In this document: positions 37,209 through 51,262 of the stretch, piece after piece | Position numbering within the stretch: position 1 is the stretch's first letter | How the letters are laid out: every line of letters starts with the position of its first letter | Origin: Chrysomallon squamiferum | Taxonomy: Eukaryota; Mollusca; Gastropoda; Neomphalida; Peltospiridae | DNA length: 64,000 bases | Direction of reading: 5' to 3' | Assembly: GCA_012295275.1 (NCBI GenBank) | Contig: CM022665.1 | Span: forward strand, 34,094,022-34,158,021 | Notes under the pieces: generated by a model | Database searches by the model: none | Told to the model about the DNA's origin: nothing | Seen by the model: the letters and a program-made list of their open reading frames with translations, nothing else | Made by a program: the position numbers and the translations under genes

Positions 37209-40200
37209 TTATGGTCGTGACATCATCTGTTCCTTGAGAATCTTTCGAAGAATCTTTCCACTAACAGATTTAGGAATTTCATCTACAAACTCCACTCCGC
37301 CCCGCAGTCTTTTGTATGGGGATACATGATCTACAATACAAACATATATTTTATTTCACCTATTATTTTTGCTTGTCCAGTTAATATATATGACTTATTT
37401 TGATATTTGTTTCATTTCATTTCATTATATTTTATTTTATTTCGTTTCATTTATTTATTTACTTATTTTTATTTTTTTCTTCTAAATAATTAATTTCAAA
37501 CAATCTCTTGTTAGTATTATTTTTTATTGGTTTATTAAATATAAATTAAAGAAAATATGAACAGCAATTTCATCTAAACATTTAAATCATTCTAAAGTGT
37601 TCAACTACTGAATAATTTAGCTATTATTATGTTGAAAAGATATTTGAAACAGTTTAAAATATAACTTTTTTTTCATTATCATCATTATTTATCATAAATA
37701 AGGTGAAAAAAACAAAAACAAAAAAAATAGTGTTCCTGATTCTTTTTTAAAACAATATTTACCTTCAACAAATTGAATGACATCCCCTTCATATAATTTG
37801 GCATTGTCCTTGAGGACAACATATGCTCTGGGTAGTTCTCCTGCTGCTTCATCAGGGACGCCTATCACAGCAACATCCTGAACAGATGGGTGGGTGAGCA
37901 GCAGATTTTCAAGTTCTGCTGGTGGAACCTACAATAAAAAAGAATTAAATTAATCATTTGAAGTGTCCCACTAAAGTTACTGCATGAAAATATATACATA
38001 TATAAATACACACTCACACACATATACACCCACACCCACCCATCCTCTCACACACACACACACACACCTATATTTCCAAGACATTATTTGTAATGTTATG
38101 TGCCATTTTAGAACTTCTGACGATATTTTCCGATAAATATTATATATCTGAAAATACATTCAGAAATATATGGATGAACTTTTTTCTGAAAAATTAAAGT
38201 AAATATTCCACATCATATAAAATAAAATAGTTTTCAAATATGTTGAAAAATAAACAGACAATCAACCATATACAATAAATATGCTAAAATTATTAGTTAT
38301 AAAACAAAATATTAAATATCTCTTCTAAAGAGTTGGTAACTATTTATAAATATTGTTTACTACATTATTAAAATTGTCTCCAAACAGATTTTATTTTCAT
38401 CAAAAGGTTTAAATTTACCTGATATCCTTTATATTTGATGAGGTCTTTCAGTCTGTCTTCAATAATAATGGTGCCATTCTCGTTGTAGAAACCTAAGTCA
38501 CCTGTTAAATAAGGAATATATTTACAATTTTATATTGTATAAAGTAAAAATTACTAATACTACTATTGTCAAATAAAATACTAATAATGCATCAAAAAGC
38601 AGTAGCAGTTTAGAAGTAGATAATTTTACTGATTAGGTGTTATATAGGCCTATTATAAAATTATGTAAAACATTTACCTGTGTCTTTGAAATTCATTTTA
38701 TAAAAATTGTAAATAATATGAGAAATTTACCTGCATGTTTGTTTTGTTCTGTATTATAAAACTGCATGTTTGTTTTGTTCTATATTATAAAACTGCATTT
38801 GATGTTACACTTTAGGAGATTATATCATTAGTTTACCCATGTTTGATATTATTAAACTATATAAATTGTTACCTATGTACATATATTATATAAAATGCCT
38901 GCCCTTGCGTTTGATGGTTTATATTATGAAATTATATAAAATATTTACCCATGATGTAAAATTACCTGACTAGTTGCTTATGTGTCTGATATTCTGCTTT
39001 GTAAGATCATTATAAAAGTACATGGAAGAGTTAGCTGTATGTTTGTTGTTTTATATGAACAAATCACATATAATGTTTACCTGTATGTAACCAGCCATCC
39101 TTATCCAGTATTTTGTCTGTGGCCTCTGGGTCATTCAGGTAGCCTTTCATCATCTGGGGTCCCCTAGCACAGATTTCACCAAATTCACCTGCTCCCAGGG
39201 TTTTACCTGTCTCCACAGACAAGATCTTTGTAATACAAGAGATGGAAATAAAGAATATATAACATTAATATTCAGCATCTTCCATAAAGAAACAGTATGT
39301 TAAAAAAAAAAAAAAAAAAAAAATTCTGATATAAATGCAGTATTTCAGACATAGGTTCAATATTTTCAGATGTAAATGTAATATTTTTAATTCAAGATGT
39401 AATAATTTCAGTTCTGGATACACTCAGTCTCATAATAGTCTAGTATTAAATATTTTTTTTTAAACTTGAGAGTAAAATGTAATAACTATATTTATGTAAA
39501 AGAAATGAGATTTATTATGCTATGGTCTTGTGTAGCTGCTGATAACATACCTTGGCCTCAGTGTTAGGGATGCAGTGGCCAATGGTACCTGGGATACCTG
39601 GTGGGGAGTCTGCACAGATTACTGGTGATGATTCAGTTAGTCCATAACCTTAAATGCAAATTGTGTGATTAATTTATCTTTATTGTTATCTTTTCAAAAT
39701 ATAAGTAATTTCTGCTAATATACTTAACTACACTATTATTAGTGTTGTTGTTTTGATTATTATTAATTCAATTATTTATTTTTATTTTATTACATTTTAT
39801 TATATTTTATTTTATTTCATTTTATTCCATTGTATTCCATTGTATTCCATTTCATTTTATACAATTTAAATGATTTATTATATTTTTTAAATAATTTTTA
39901 ATTCTATAATAATTATGTAACATGATTTATACATTGATGATTTTAGTAAACAAATAGAAATAAATAAACCTATAAATATTTTTCTGTATCTGTCAGCCAT
40001 TTATTTCATTATTTTTCTTTTTCAATTTTAATACATGGCAATATCATATATTTTATCAAATAATATCTTATTTAATATATTTTTGTTTGTGGATTTGTCA
40101 GATTATTGTTTGACATTTTTCTTAGACAATATTTCTAGATAAATATTAAAAAATTAACAGTGACTTAGAATTATATCAGTTTCTATTTACTTTCAAGAGC

Positions 40201-40767
40201 TTATCAATTTCCTGTGTCAAACCTTCTTATTATCAAAAGGTGGTCAAGATAAGCACTTCTTGGGAACACATTTTAATTAAGTAATAATTGCTATAGAAAT
40301 CAAAAATGCAAAGTATCTCAAGAGACTGGTTGATCTCTTTGACTAACTATATTTTGATAAGGTAATAATTTTCTATAGAAAGTGATTATTGACATACCTT
40401 GATAGATAGGTATGTTGTATTTGTCTTGAAAGTCCAAAACAAGTCCTTCACCCAATGGGGCAGCTCCAGAGATTATGTAACGTAGAGTTTCCATATGTTT
40501 CTTTGTCACACTGGGAAATTTGTCCAGAAAGAGAACAATTGGAGGTACTATGTGCATTATGCTTATCTGTGGCAAGAAAAAGATCAGAAATACTGAGAAA
40601 TAGATTATACGTCACATGAATAAACTGAAGTGTGAAAAAAAGGCCAGAAGCAAAAAAGAAAAGGTTATTTATGTGTCTTAATGTAAGCATATGAATGAAT
40701 GTTAGCCTCTTTATGTGTGTGTAAATATCATTATTATCATGATCATTATGACAGTAGTGGTAGTAAC

Positions 40768-40827
<60 letters not shown>

Positions 40828-43800
40828 TGTAGTAATAGTAATGAAAGCAGTAATACAGTAACAATCATATTTTATTCTATAATTAATTATAAATTATAAA
40901 TTAATTATAAATAATAATAACTTCGACCAAAATTTATTAATTTAAAAACATAAAAATTCTTAATTAAATACATGTACAGGGTATCAGTTTCCAGGTCTTA
41001 CTTTAGATTTGACTATTGAATTAAGGAACATTTCTGGATCAAACTTGGGCAGAATGACAAGAGTGGCTCCACTCTGCAAGGCACCAAACTGTACTGGCAT
41101 CATTCCATAAATGTGATAGAATGGCAGAATTCCTAGTAGAACATCATCTGGTGACACTTCCATGGGGTTTCTATTTTTTAAAACATTAATATTGTTTATT
41201 TCATTGAGAGATGTGAATGAACCTCATATTACTAAAATGTAACATTTGCTTTTCTCTGTTCAAACTTTATTTTATTTACATTTGTTGGGTTTTTTTTTTG
41301 GCTGTGGGAATATTTCTAGATAAAAATTAAAAAATTAACAGTGACTTTGAATTATATTAGTTTCTATTAATTTTCAAGAGCTTATCAATTTCATGTGTCA
41401 AACCTTTTTATTATCAAAAGGTGGTCAAGATAAGCACTTTTGGGGAACACATTTTAATTAAGTAAGTGAGTATGGAAATTGTTTTGTTATGTTGGTGTTT
41501 TTTTTTTTAAATTAAATTGTTTATTATCAAATTTTTTTGAATTTTTTAAATAAGGCAAGCAATGTTGCCAAAAGATGAAAAATGGTCAAAACTAGGGCCC
41601 TAGTGTCTGTGTACATACATAAAATTAACACAAGTTAAAAAATATATATCTGAAGTTAGTAAATAAGGCAAAATTAGATTAGTCTCGATCTCTGCTACCC
41701 ATATCTGTGATAAGACAATTCAAACTATTTCTAAGATGGCCATGTGTTCACATTATATGAGAATGCTAAATGTTATGCATTTATAAAGAGCATTTGTTTA
41801 AAAAAAAAAAATAATAAAAAAATAAAAACTTAAATTAAAAATAATTAAAAATTAAGAAAAATTAAAATTAAAAATAAATAAATAAAAACCTCAAAACTCC
41901 ATCACCTGTTTTATTATAAGTCAGAATATGAATTTCAAACAAAACTCACCTGATCTGTTTAAGATTGGACACACAATTTTTGTGAGTCAGCATCACACCT
42001 TTAGGCAGGCCAGTGGTGCCACTGGAGAAAGGTAAAACCAAAGTGTCCTCTGAAGGGTTGATGTCAAAATTTCCTGAGAATGACTTTCCGTCATCTTTCA
42101 TCATGAGGCCAATTGGTATGCAACCCTCAACTTCACCAAATGTAAACACCTCTGCTATCTGTTCTTCAATGGCTGGATGCTTGTGGTAAGCTGCTTTCAG
42201 AGTTGGTAGCAGTATTTCGATGGTCACTATAGCTTTTGATTCAGATATCTGGAGATGGCGAGCTAGCTCAGCTGTGAAAATAATGGCAATTGTTTTTGTT
42301 TTTTTAAACATGGCTTATTAAAGTAAGAAGTAAAATAAATTTAAAACAAAATTGTAAATACTTTTCAGAGATTCAAAAATGCCCATCAAAAACACAATAT
42401 CTGATATATTGTTATTCTTTATTATTAGAAAAGAATGGTGACTATTAATTATTAAAATAATACTTTGGAAGCACTTGCACACAAAAATATAATGCAGTCT
42501 ATTTGTACTTTCAATCAAAGATATATTTTAAAAAATCAAAACAAAACAAAACAAAATCAGCACTTACAAGGGGAGTAGAGAGGGTTAGCTGGTGACAGTA
42601 TTACTCCTAGACAGGCTGCAGCCATGATGAGAATGGTGTATTCTGGGAGATTTGGGCTGAAGACAGCTATTACATCTCCTTTTTTGTAGCCACGCTTAAC
42701 TAAAGCACTGGCTACTCGAATAGAAAAATCTCTCAGCTGTGAGTAAGTATAGCTTCTACCTGTCGGATAGTCGATCTGTTCAATAGAGAAATTTATTTTT
42801 ATCTATCACTGTCACTGCTATCATCAACAGTTTTATCTCCAGTTATCATCACTACAGCTATTATTATTATTCTTAGTAGTAGTAGTAGTAGTAGTATACT
42901 GACATCTTTTTTCTATATATATAGTAGAAAATTCTTATTTTAAAATAATAAAAATATTGTGTTAAACATTAAATCCACTGTTAATTAGGCTGTTGAAATG
43001 CAATAAAAATGTGTTCCCTTTGTTACAAATTGTACAAAGTTGTTAATGTAGATGATATTAGCTATGTTCTATGCACTATTAGACACCTATTAACTCAGTA
43101 ATCAGAAGAATATTTGTAATAAAATTATGTCTGAAGAAAAGATCAAACTAAGAAATGATGGCATAACATTTTGAACTGGTTTTCTGCAGGGTGTGATGTT
43201 CCACAATTATTATCACAATTATGTGTGGAAATATCAAACATAAATTTATGTTATTTCTAGAGATTAACCCTTGTTGCTGTTTTATTTCTTATGCTTATTT
43301 AGACTTGTCCAGCTCATATAAATTATTAATCAGTGCTACATGTTCCTGTATGTTTACTAACACACTACCTATGACAGTCTTTCCGAGAATCTTTGTTATT
43401 TTAAAATATACAGATTCTTGAAGACAGATATAAGTTTATCTTAGTAAAAAGTAAAATTAAACACTGGCTAACCAGAACAATAAATTACAAGTTATAACTT
43501 ATGTAGTGTATGTCATAGTTTGAGTACATGCTGTGACGTCAGGATACAGCAGTAATAGCATACATTTGTTTTCATCTGCTTTCCAACGAAAGTATTTTTT
43601 ATGTTATACGTGAAAACAAAAATCATAAAGAAAAAAAAAGGTTTCCGATACCTTCATTTAAATTTCTATAAAATATTATACGAAATGTTGTGTCGAAAAA
43701 GAGAAAATAATCTTATTGTAATACTTTATTATGATAAAAGGTCAAGCTCAATAATAATTTTAAAAAAAAACAAAAAAACTTTTCGAATATAATAAAATGT

Positions 43801-44128
43801 TGTTTTTTTGTTAAGATATTTTAAAGTTTAATAACAATGTAAAAAGAACACATACGACTGCTGTTTTGTCTCCATGTTCGTCAAAACATGAAAACAAATA
43901 TTCTGTAAGAGAAATATCTGGAATGTCTTCACTAGGAAATGGACTCTTCAAGATATTGTCTGACGTTACTGATGAAATGAGACGCGCCGACTGCACGGGA
44001 CTGCTTCCTTTGCGTAAGACCTTCAGCAGCTGTGAGCCAACGGCGGTGCGAGAATGCAGCCCAGACGTGGAGAACGTGCGACCGTTTTTCAGACCCCGGG
44101 AAACCAGCCTAGTCACCGAGAATCTCAT
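37209..44128 (-). CDS. Acyl-CoA synthetase / 4-coumarate-CoA ligase-like enzyme with mitochondrial presequence
   Basis: Ten minus-strand exons, 584 aa: 43856-44128, 42568-42775, 41950-42271, 41002-41170, 40398-40566, 39551-39648, 39081-39225, 38419-38501, 37763-37928, 37209-37330. All phases agree. The protein is an ANL-superfamily adenylating enzyme that activates a carboxylic acid to an acyl-AMP and then an acyl-CoA. Motifs are the P-loop [10 protein letters not shown] (243-252), YGLTES (382-387), the hinge region [10 protein letters not shown]...[13 protein letters not shown] (462-489) and the catalytic Lys570 in SGKILRK. Residues 1-56 are rich in Arg, Ser, Leu and Thr with no acidic residue, typical of a mitochondrial targeting peptide. 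The C-terminus is MSRP, not a peroxisomal SKL tripeptide. The substrate cannot be read from sequence; a fatty or aryl acid is likely. A strong splice acceptor lies four bases before the ATG. Confidence 0.93.
38660..38970. repeat. Degenerate tandem repeats containing splice-donor-like strings
   Basis: Within the intron between exons 38419-38501 and 39081-39225, a near-perfect 33-bp duplication starts at 38731 (ctgcatgtttgttttgttct then g/atattataaaa). Looser units repeat attataaaattat-taaaa-tttacctg. Several copies read as CAG|GTAAAT on the gene strand. Confidence 0.6.
40128..40283. repeat. Copy A of a 156-bp intronic duplicate
   Basis: Matches 41309-41464 in direct orientation along its length, with roughly ten differences. 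The shared blocks include tatcaaaaggtggtcaagat and gggaacacattttaattaag. It lies in the synthetase intron left of exon 40398-40566. Confidence 0.9.
40768..40827. repeat. (AGT)n microsatellite, about 20 units
   Basis: A nearly pure agt run in the intron between synthetase exons 40398-40566 and 41002-41170. It gives Ser-rich and Tyr-rich artefact frames on the two strands. Confidence 0.95.
41309..41464. repeat. Copy B of a 156-bp intronic duplicate
   Basis: Direct-repeat partner of 40128-40283, in the next intron upstream (gene sense) of the same gene, between exons 41002-41170 and 41950-42271. The pair may be two copies of a dispersed short element or a local duplication. Confidence 0.9.
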
Positions 44129-44132
44129 ATTT

Positions 44133-44175
44133 CTGAAATTAAAAAAAACAACAACAAAAAAAAAAACATTAAAAT
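44133..44175 (-). promoter_or_regulatory. Candidate 3' splice site before the synthetase ATG
   Basis: On the minus strand a long T-rich tract ends in TTTCAG, then AAAT and the start codon at 44128. This is a classic acceptor, so the start exon probably joins a non-coding 5' exon further right. Possible donors are near 44692 and 53099; neither is established. Confidence 0.5.
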
Positions 44176-47100
44176 TAAAATTATAATAATATTAATAATA
44201 AATTAAAATCAAGATGTATACTTTTTTAACAGATTGGTGCAGTAATTATCTAAGTTACATAAAACTTACTTTTAAAGGATATTGGAAGGGTTTTTTGATG
44301 TTTTGAAAATATATTTGAACCACCTATCAATCAGTTTGAAACGTCGATAAATTATATATTTATATCTGAAACATCGGTGATATATTATTTAAATGAGGTT
44401 GATATCATAATATACCAAGTTATTCTTTATGACTGTACATAAGGAATAATTTTTAAAGTTTGCACAAAACAGCCAGAAATGTATTTATGTTATACCCTGA
44501 GAAATTTAATACTAATGCTTCAGTAGAAAACAAAATTAATAAACAAATAAAAAACTATTATCTATGACGCACTGTTTCCCCGGTTCCAGTAAGTTTCCAA
44601 CAAGAAAATATACCAAGGCTAAAGGTAACAGTTGTGAAAATACAAATTACAAGTACCGGTTATTAGAAGTACAAATACTGGCTGCATAGAGTTTACCTAA
44701 TCTAATACCCCTATCACCCGAACGCCGTTAATTACTGTAATACGGATTTTCTGTACGGTAAGATTTTTCTCTTGAACTTACATATAATCTTCTTTATATG
44801 GTTCACCTGAGCTAATCAAGTTTCAACATTAAGATAAATTCTAGTGTGAAAAGAAATAAAACCCGAAGGTATGATGCATTACTATAATATTTAAGCTACT
44901 CTGTACGCGCTGTATCACATCTTATGCAGATAAAAAAAAAAGGCTTTTTAATGCTTATATAATGTAATATTTCATTAAAATAGTCACACACACACACACA
45001 CACACGTGGAAATTTTAAATATATTTAGCATACGACAAACACATCGTTTTGTTTCTTTCATGCTGCTAAGTGTGATAATAATGAAACAAACTCGCAAGAA
45101 TATCATTTACTTTTAATCGCCACATTTCAGCAACATAAACGTAGACTGGATTACCTCCCATCAGTCATATGCTTATTTGTCAGTTTATAACAGCACAGGC
45201 CAAGGTTTGGTGCACACTTAATCCTTTGCCCGTTACCCATATAAAACATGGTATGATCCCTCATTGTTGTATATTGTATGTCTACCGACAATAAATAAAT
45301 GAAAGAAAGGCTTATAATTATTTATACATTTTATTTCATCCAGATAACTTGATCACTTAAGTTTCAGTAGATAACCTAGGAAAATATTCCTTCTGTAAGA
45401 TTTAGCTCATTATTTGGCACAAGACATTATGATGTAATTTCCCATCTAACTCTCAGGTTAGCCATGTTGTTGCAAATGCAAATTTAGCTAACCATAATTC
45501 TGACATAGAGAGATACATACATATGGCAGGTTAATAACAATCCTTGACTTAAATTATCTTCATTGGCAAGTACAATTTGCAGCTTTGCCCACTCTTTTAG
45601 AAATAAGGATAACAAGGGTGGGTGCCCTATTAGTAAGGAGGTTGGTCGGATGGGGTCAGTCAGTATATTCTTTTCTGACTTTATATCTATAAAATTAAAC
45701 TTTTTTCAGTATGAGTACTTTAAAAACAAAAAACAAATGTGTTCAAATTAACACCGGGGTACTTCAGCAACATTTGTGATGTGAATGGATGAATTACACT
45801 TGATTTAATGACACCTCAGCAAGTTTAACTATAAAGGTTTGTAGGCAAAACATGTTGTTGTTTTTTCAGAACTAGCAGAGGATATTTTGTATGCAGCGTC
45901 TTACAAAAGGGAAATCAGATGCAACCAATCCTACGACACTAGTTACCACGAAAAATAACTCTATGAATCTACTGGAAAGGACTGGTCATGAGATTTAAGA
46001 CATAATCAAAACTGTGCTGTAACCACAGAGCATAAGCCATTGTCGAAACAATGTTATAGTCATATTCATTATTTGTTCCCATGGTAACAAAAATAAATAA
46101 ATAAAATAGGATTTAATAGTATACAGTATTATTGATAAAACAGAATGTTCGTAATACAGAATCAAAAGTTCTCAAAATAACATTACAATACTTTTTTAAA
46201 TCACATCTGTTATTTTTAAGCCGCTTTATTAAACGTTTTATAATCAGGTCTTCGGGATCTGTACTTCATTGTTGATATATGTGTGTTCGTGTATATTAAG
46301 GCCTTTCTTTGTTTAATATGGTCTGTGCACTTTTCTCTTTATATTTCATTTTAAAGATCAATGAATTAACTGATTAAATGTTCATAGGGTAAACAAGGTG
46401 TACTATTTATGAATACGAATAAGTTGAACATAAAAGAACAAAAAATTATGCTGACAAAAATGAACGTCTTTGTCCTTTATTTGATATCTGGTAAACATAT
46501 ACTTTATTATAATTATTTCTCACATAATTTATTTCTACACTTAGGACTATATTATGGCCGTCCAAAAAGGGTTAGAAGGTAATATGTATACGAGGAAACC
46601 TTTACCTAGCTGGAATTTGTTTAACAATAACGTTACACTACAGTAATGATTTTGTACAAAGAGCATATAAAGGTTTCTTGAGTACGAAGAGCAATATGCT
46701 ATTCACTCAGTATGAAAATTATAAATCTATATTTAGCCAACCGCCTTTATTTAAAGAAGAAAAAAAGGACACGAATCGTCTGCTACGTTTTTAATTTCCA
46801 GGTAAATACTGTTTTCATCTGTAAAACCTTCCAACACTACATTTTGTGTTAGTGGTTGTACTCTGAAAAGTCCAAAGTCCTGTGCTATCGAGTCCCACCC
46901 ATTTGTATTGTTATTCATTTATTTGCTATAAATTGTGATGTGTATGGGCATAAATTGATTTATATACATTTTCAGTTCAAAATCTTTGAACATGTAAACT
47001 TAATGTTTATGCTTTGTAGCTATCAGTTAAATAATGTCCTAATGGAAGGAGAGCTGGTGATCTTGCGCTTAATGGAGGATGTTCGTTGAAAGAACAGCCT

Positions 47101-48539
47101 AACTGCTGTTATTTACTGATTGGAATTTCTCAGATTTATTGATGCAGTTCACTTTCTTAATTGTATCCTGTTCACTTTTCAACGTTAAAAACTGATGAAC
47201 AGCAGTACACAAGGTTGTATTACGATGAAACAAAATATATAGAAGAGGTCAGCGTGGATAGAAAAAAACAAAACAAAAAAACGTAGATTTTGTGCATATG
47301 TATACAAGATAATCCATCTACCTATTATGGCAAAGGATAACATTACTAGTAAAGCTCTCTATGTTATTATATCTTTGGCATGGGCAATCAGACTATTTTT
47401 ATAAATATGCGTGTACGCTGAATTCGGAACTGAAAGAAAAATCAATACGTATTTTGAGGACAAGGCCGCCAGCTTTTGGCAGTAGCAGGCAAAACATGGG
47501 AGTTGCTTTACGGACCAATCGAAAGAGATTAGTGGCAATATCGTCAGAGTTGTAGGATTTTTTTCTTTATAAGATCAATGATTATGATACCATAGTTATT
47601 AACATCGTTTTTGTTTGTTGTTTATTAATTCGCACAAAAGCAAGCAATACAAATTATAATATAATACGAAATTTATATGATTTTGTTCTTTTTTTCTAAA
47701 AACTGATGTGCTAAAATTACATAACACATAAATTTATGTACATGTAAATGGTGTATACAATGATAGACATACAAACACGCACAACAGATACTGGTTTTTC
47801 AGCATGGCTGACTAAACAAAATAAAAAAAGACTGCTAGAGCTACACTATGTACTGTTTTGTTGGTTGTGAAGTAAACATAAGCAGGTACAAATCAGACCC
47901 CCAAAATATACCCCCAAAACCCTTTATAATATTAATGTTTCCACTGCATGTATACCTAAGAGGATTTATACATATATTTGTATTATACCTTTGGTAACTA
48001 TTGATAACTGCTGATTAATTAAACAATGAAAACGTGCAGCATTAATTGAATCAAGCTACTTTCTAAAGTGTATTAACCGTCACGACATGAGTCCATGGAA
48101 TAATGTTGGCAACAAAATTAGTATCACAACAAAAGCATAATTAACGAACTGTACATAATCAATATACTTTGTAACATATGCAAGATATTACGAAGTAAAC
48201 TTGCAATTATACGATTTAATAGGATTACCATCATGGATAATCCTTTTGATACTGTATAAATAAAAACTCGAAACCACCCCCTTTTTATTTTATTTTTTAT
48301 TTTTTATTTTGTTTTGGGTAGTCATACCTTTAACCTTGTAGGCATACTCCTTATAATGATACAGTCAGTAGTAAACAAACCAAAAACTAATTAATATTTA
48401 CTAATTTCTACTAACTTAACGAATCGATGTAAAAACAAAACTAAAACGAAATGTTTTCTTGGTTCATAGATAATACCAGCATAATAAAAAATAGCTATCA
48501 TGGGCAGTTTGCCAAGATTACATTATTATTATTATTATT

Positions 48540-48570
<31 letters not shown>

Positions 48571-49380
48571 TTTTCATTCGGAAAGTCGGAACTCCATAAG
48601 CCGAATCATCATGTTTTGAAATAAAATGATGGGCGCGGTCCTGTGTATTTGATAAATTTAAATGAAAATGACCTAACGCATGCACATCTTCATTAAATAT
48701 TAGATAACTATAGCCTTAGAACTTATGAATATAAGCATACTGACCGCAGTGAAAAGCGAAACACGGCTAACCACGTGGAATTATCTTCTGCGGATGATAA
48801 AGTAGGTCACAACTACTTCATTGATTAACAGACCAGCTTTCAGTTAGCGCGCCAAACGCCTGGGACGAGTCAATGGATCGAGAGCTGCACAACTGGCAAA
48901 GCAGAAATGAATATAACATACGGGGAAAACTTGTTTGCTTAAAAAGACAGTTGTGTATCTACAGTTAAAAAACACAGCACATTCCGTGCATGTCTATCAA
49001 TATGTCCGAAATTAATGTTTTCTTTAAGGAAACGACTTCCACGTTTTTAGTAAAATCACCATAAACACACATACAAAGCATGACTACACCATACGTACAT
49101 ATGGAGAGAGACAGCGAAACACGTCAGTATTTTACTTTGTCTAATTATAAATGAAATTATATTGCTGTGCTTTGCATTAATTATGACATTGTATATATAT
49201 ATATATATACCGAAAAATAATTTTGAAACCTGCATTTGTGAGAAATACTTTCTTCGATTTCGTTGTTAGTGAAAAAAAAAAAAGACATCTGTAATTTAAT
49301 TATAACAAAATCCGATATCCGGCTATCCAATCTTCAACAAAATTACCCGATTTAACATTGTTGAGATACGGCTAAACTTC

Positions 49381-49434
<54 letters not shown>
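49381..49434. repeat. (ATT)n microsatellite, about 18 units
   Basis: A pure trinucleotide run in the gene-poor region. Confidence 0.95.
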
Positions 49435-51240
49435 CTTGTATAATTATAGTATAATTATGCATCATGCTAATACCAACAAATTTATAAATTTTGTTGACTG
49501 TTTCATCTTCAGTATCTCTGATTACATCAAAACTTCAAATGAAGAAACATTAATGGGGAATATCATTTCAAAATAACAATTTAATACATTATTATTCAAA
49601 TTAATATAAATTTTTGAGAATAAAAACGGTGTCAAAAACTATATGAAAAGAATGTCATAAGATGACTTGGAAAAAAAAAAAAAAAAAAATTATATGCCAT
49701 TGTCATAAGATATAGATTTCGGTAATTAAAACATTTATCGGCTAAGGTGCATTGGAAAATACCAGTGATCGGATGACAAGAAAATGTTGGACTTTGAAAT
49801 GAGGGAAATCTACCCAGGCTAGGATGTGTGCACGATTGAACTTGCCGCTGTAAGGCATCCGCTTTATTTCGCAATATTTCTGATAGTAACTTTTACAAAT
49901 ATATTGTGTATTAAAACGGTTAATCATGATTTTATGCTTATATATTTTGTATAATGTTTGTGTTTCGGCACTCAAGTGTATAAAATATAATTATGTGAGA
50001 AAATGTGTGCATTTTTATTTCTTGAACTGTGACGTAAAGTAAAATATATATTAAATGGTATATTTTGTATAGGAGAATCGACTATACTTGAATGGCAGAA
50101 TTTTCACTGTGCTATTTCCCGCTCTAGCTAGTTCTCTGTGACTTAGGTTTCAAAGACTATGGTTTGTGCTTCCCTATCCGTTGGAAAAATTTATAATTAT
50201 AAAACACCCCACACTGCTAATCGTCATGAGTGACCACGGAATGGTGGCAGCGGCTTACTTCTCTGTTATTATATAAAAAAATATATGCAAAAATTATATA
50301 AATACTGTAATTATAATACTTCATTCAGTCAGTTGAGTTTCTTATCTCAATTGTATGTTAAATAACACCGACGCGCGGTTCTACTTGACAGTGATTAAAA
50401 CAAGCACTCGTGTACTTTCCCTGGCAATGATGTCGGAAACGTAGCAAAAGTGTACAAGGGTCACATCACCTTTCGATCAAAGCCATGTGTAAACAGTCTA
50501 TTCTTAGCGAGATTTTTCTGTAACGCTTTTGAAACTCAAACACTGGACATGATTTACTTAAAGGTGTTCTTAAGCACAGCTTTCTTTTCTTAGCTATTGT
50601 TAAAAATTCGTCTAAATTTTTCACGGTTAGTTGATCACTGTATCGAAAGGTGAAGTTTCGGATGTCTGCCCTACACTGATCCCCGTTGAAATAGATAGGA
50701 TACCGCTGACCACGTTGCCAAAGGCAATTGGATAATTATCAACATGGTGTTATTTTAGATGAGGTGGGTATGAAATAATGGTGTCGATCACTTTGTGACA
50801 GCTACGCCCTAACAGTCAAATAAGGTTCACGAATATTATAAAACTAGTATGTCTGTCGTTAGTATTAGTTTTAGTAATAGTATTACTACCCACTTAAAAT
50901 ACTAAACTAAACTAAACTTTAACAACAACAACAACAACAACAACAGTAATAATAGTAATAAAATGATTATAATAAATACTGGTCATTTTCTAACAGTTTT
51001 TTATGTTACTTAGAAAAGTCATGTTTAGAAAGTTACTCGTGATCTCACCACGAGAACCACAAAATACACACGATTTACGTTACATATGAAAGCCGATATC
51101 AAATCCACATCTCATTCATACACAGTTTTAAAAAACCATTGTTACATATATATATATAAGACATTTTAATCCAGTATACAATAGTATTCCTATATATCTT
51201 ACAAACTATTAACATATAATACAATTATTAACTCTTGTAT

Positions 51241-51262
51241 TTTTTTTTTTTTTTTTTTTTTT
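51241..51262. repeat. Poly-T tract
   Basis: Uninterrupted T run of about 22 bases; another of more than 30 lies near 51751-51779. Either could be the poly(A) end of a worn retroposon on the minus strand, but no body was recognised. Confidence 0.85.

Noticed and set aside
40448-40864. Tyr-rich minus-strand frame upstream of a synthetase exon
   Set aside because: The Tyr run is the (AGT)n microsatellite read in reverse; only 40398-40566 is coding.
47361-47555. 64-codon plus-strand frame with a less AT-rich end
   Set aside because: No family resemblance, no splice or promoter context; below what I can support.
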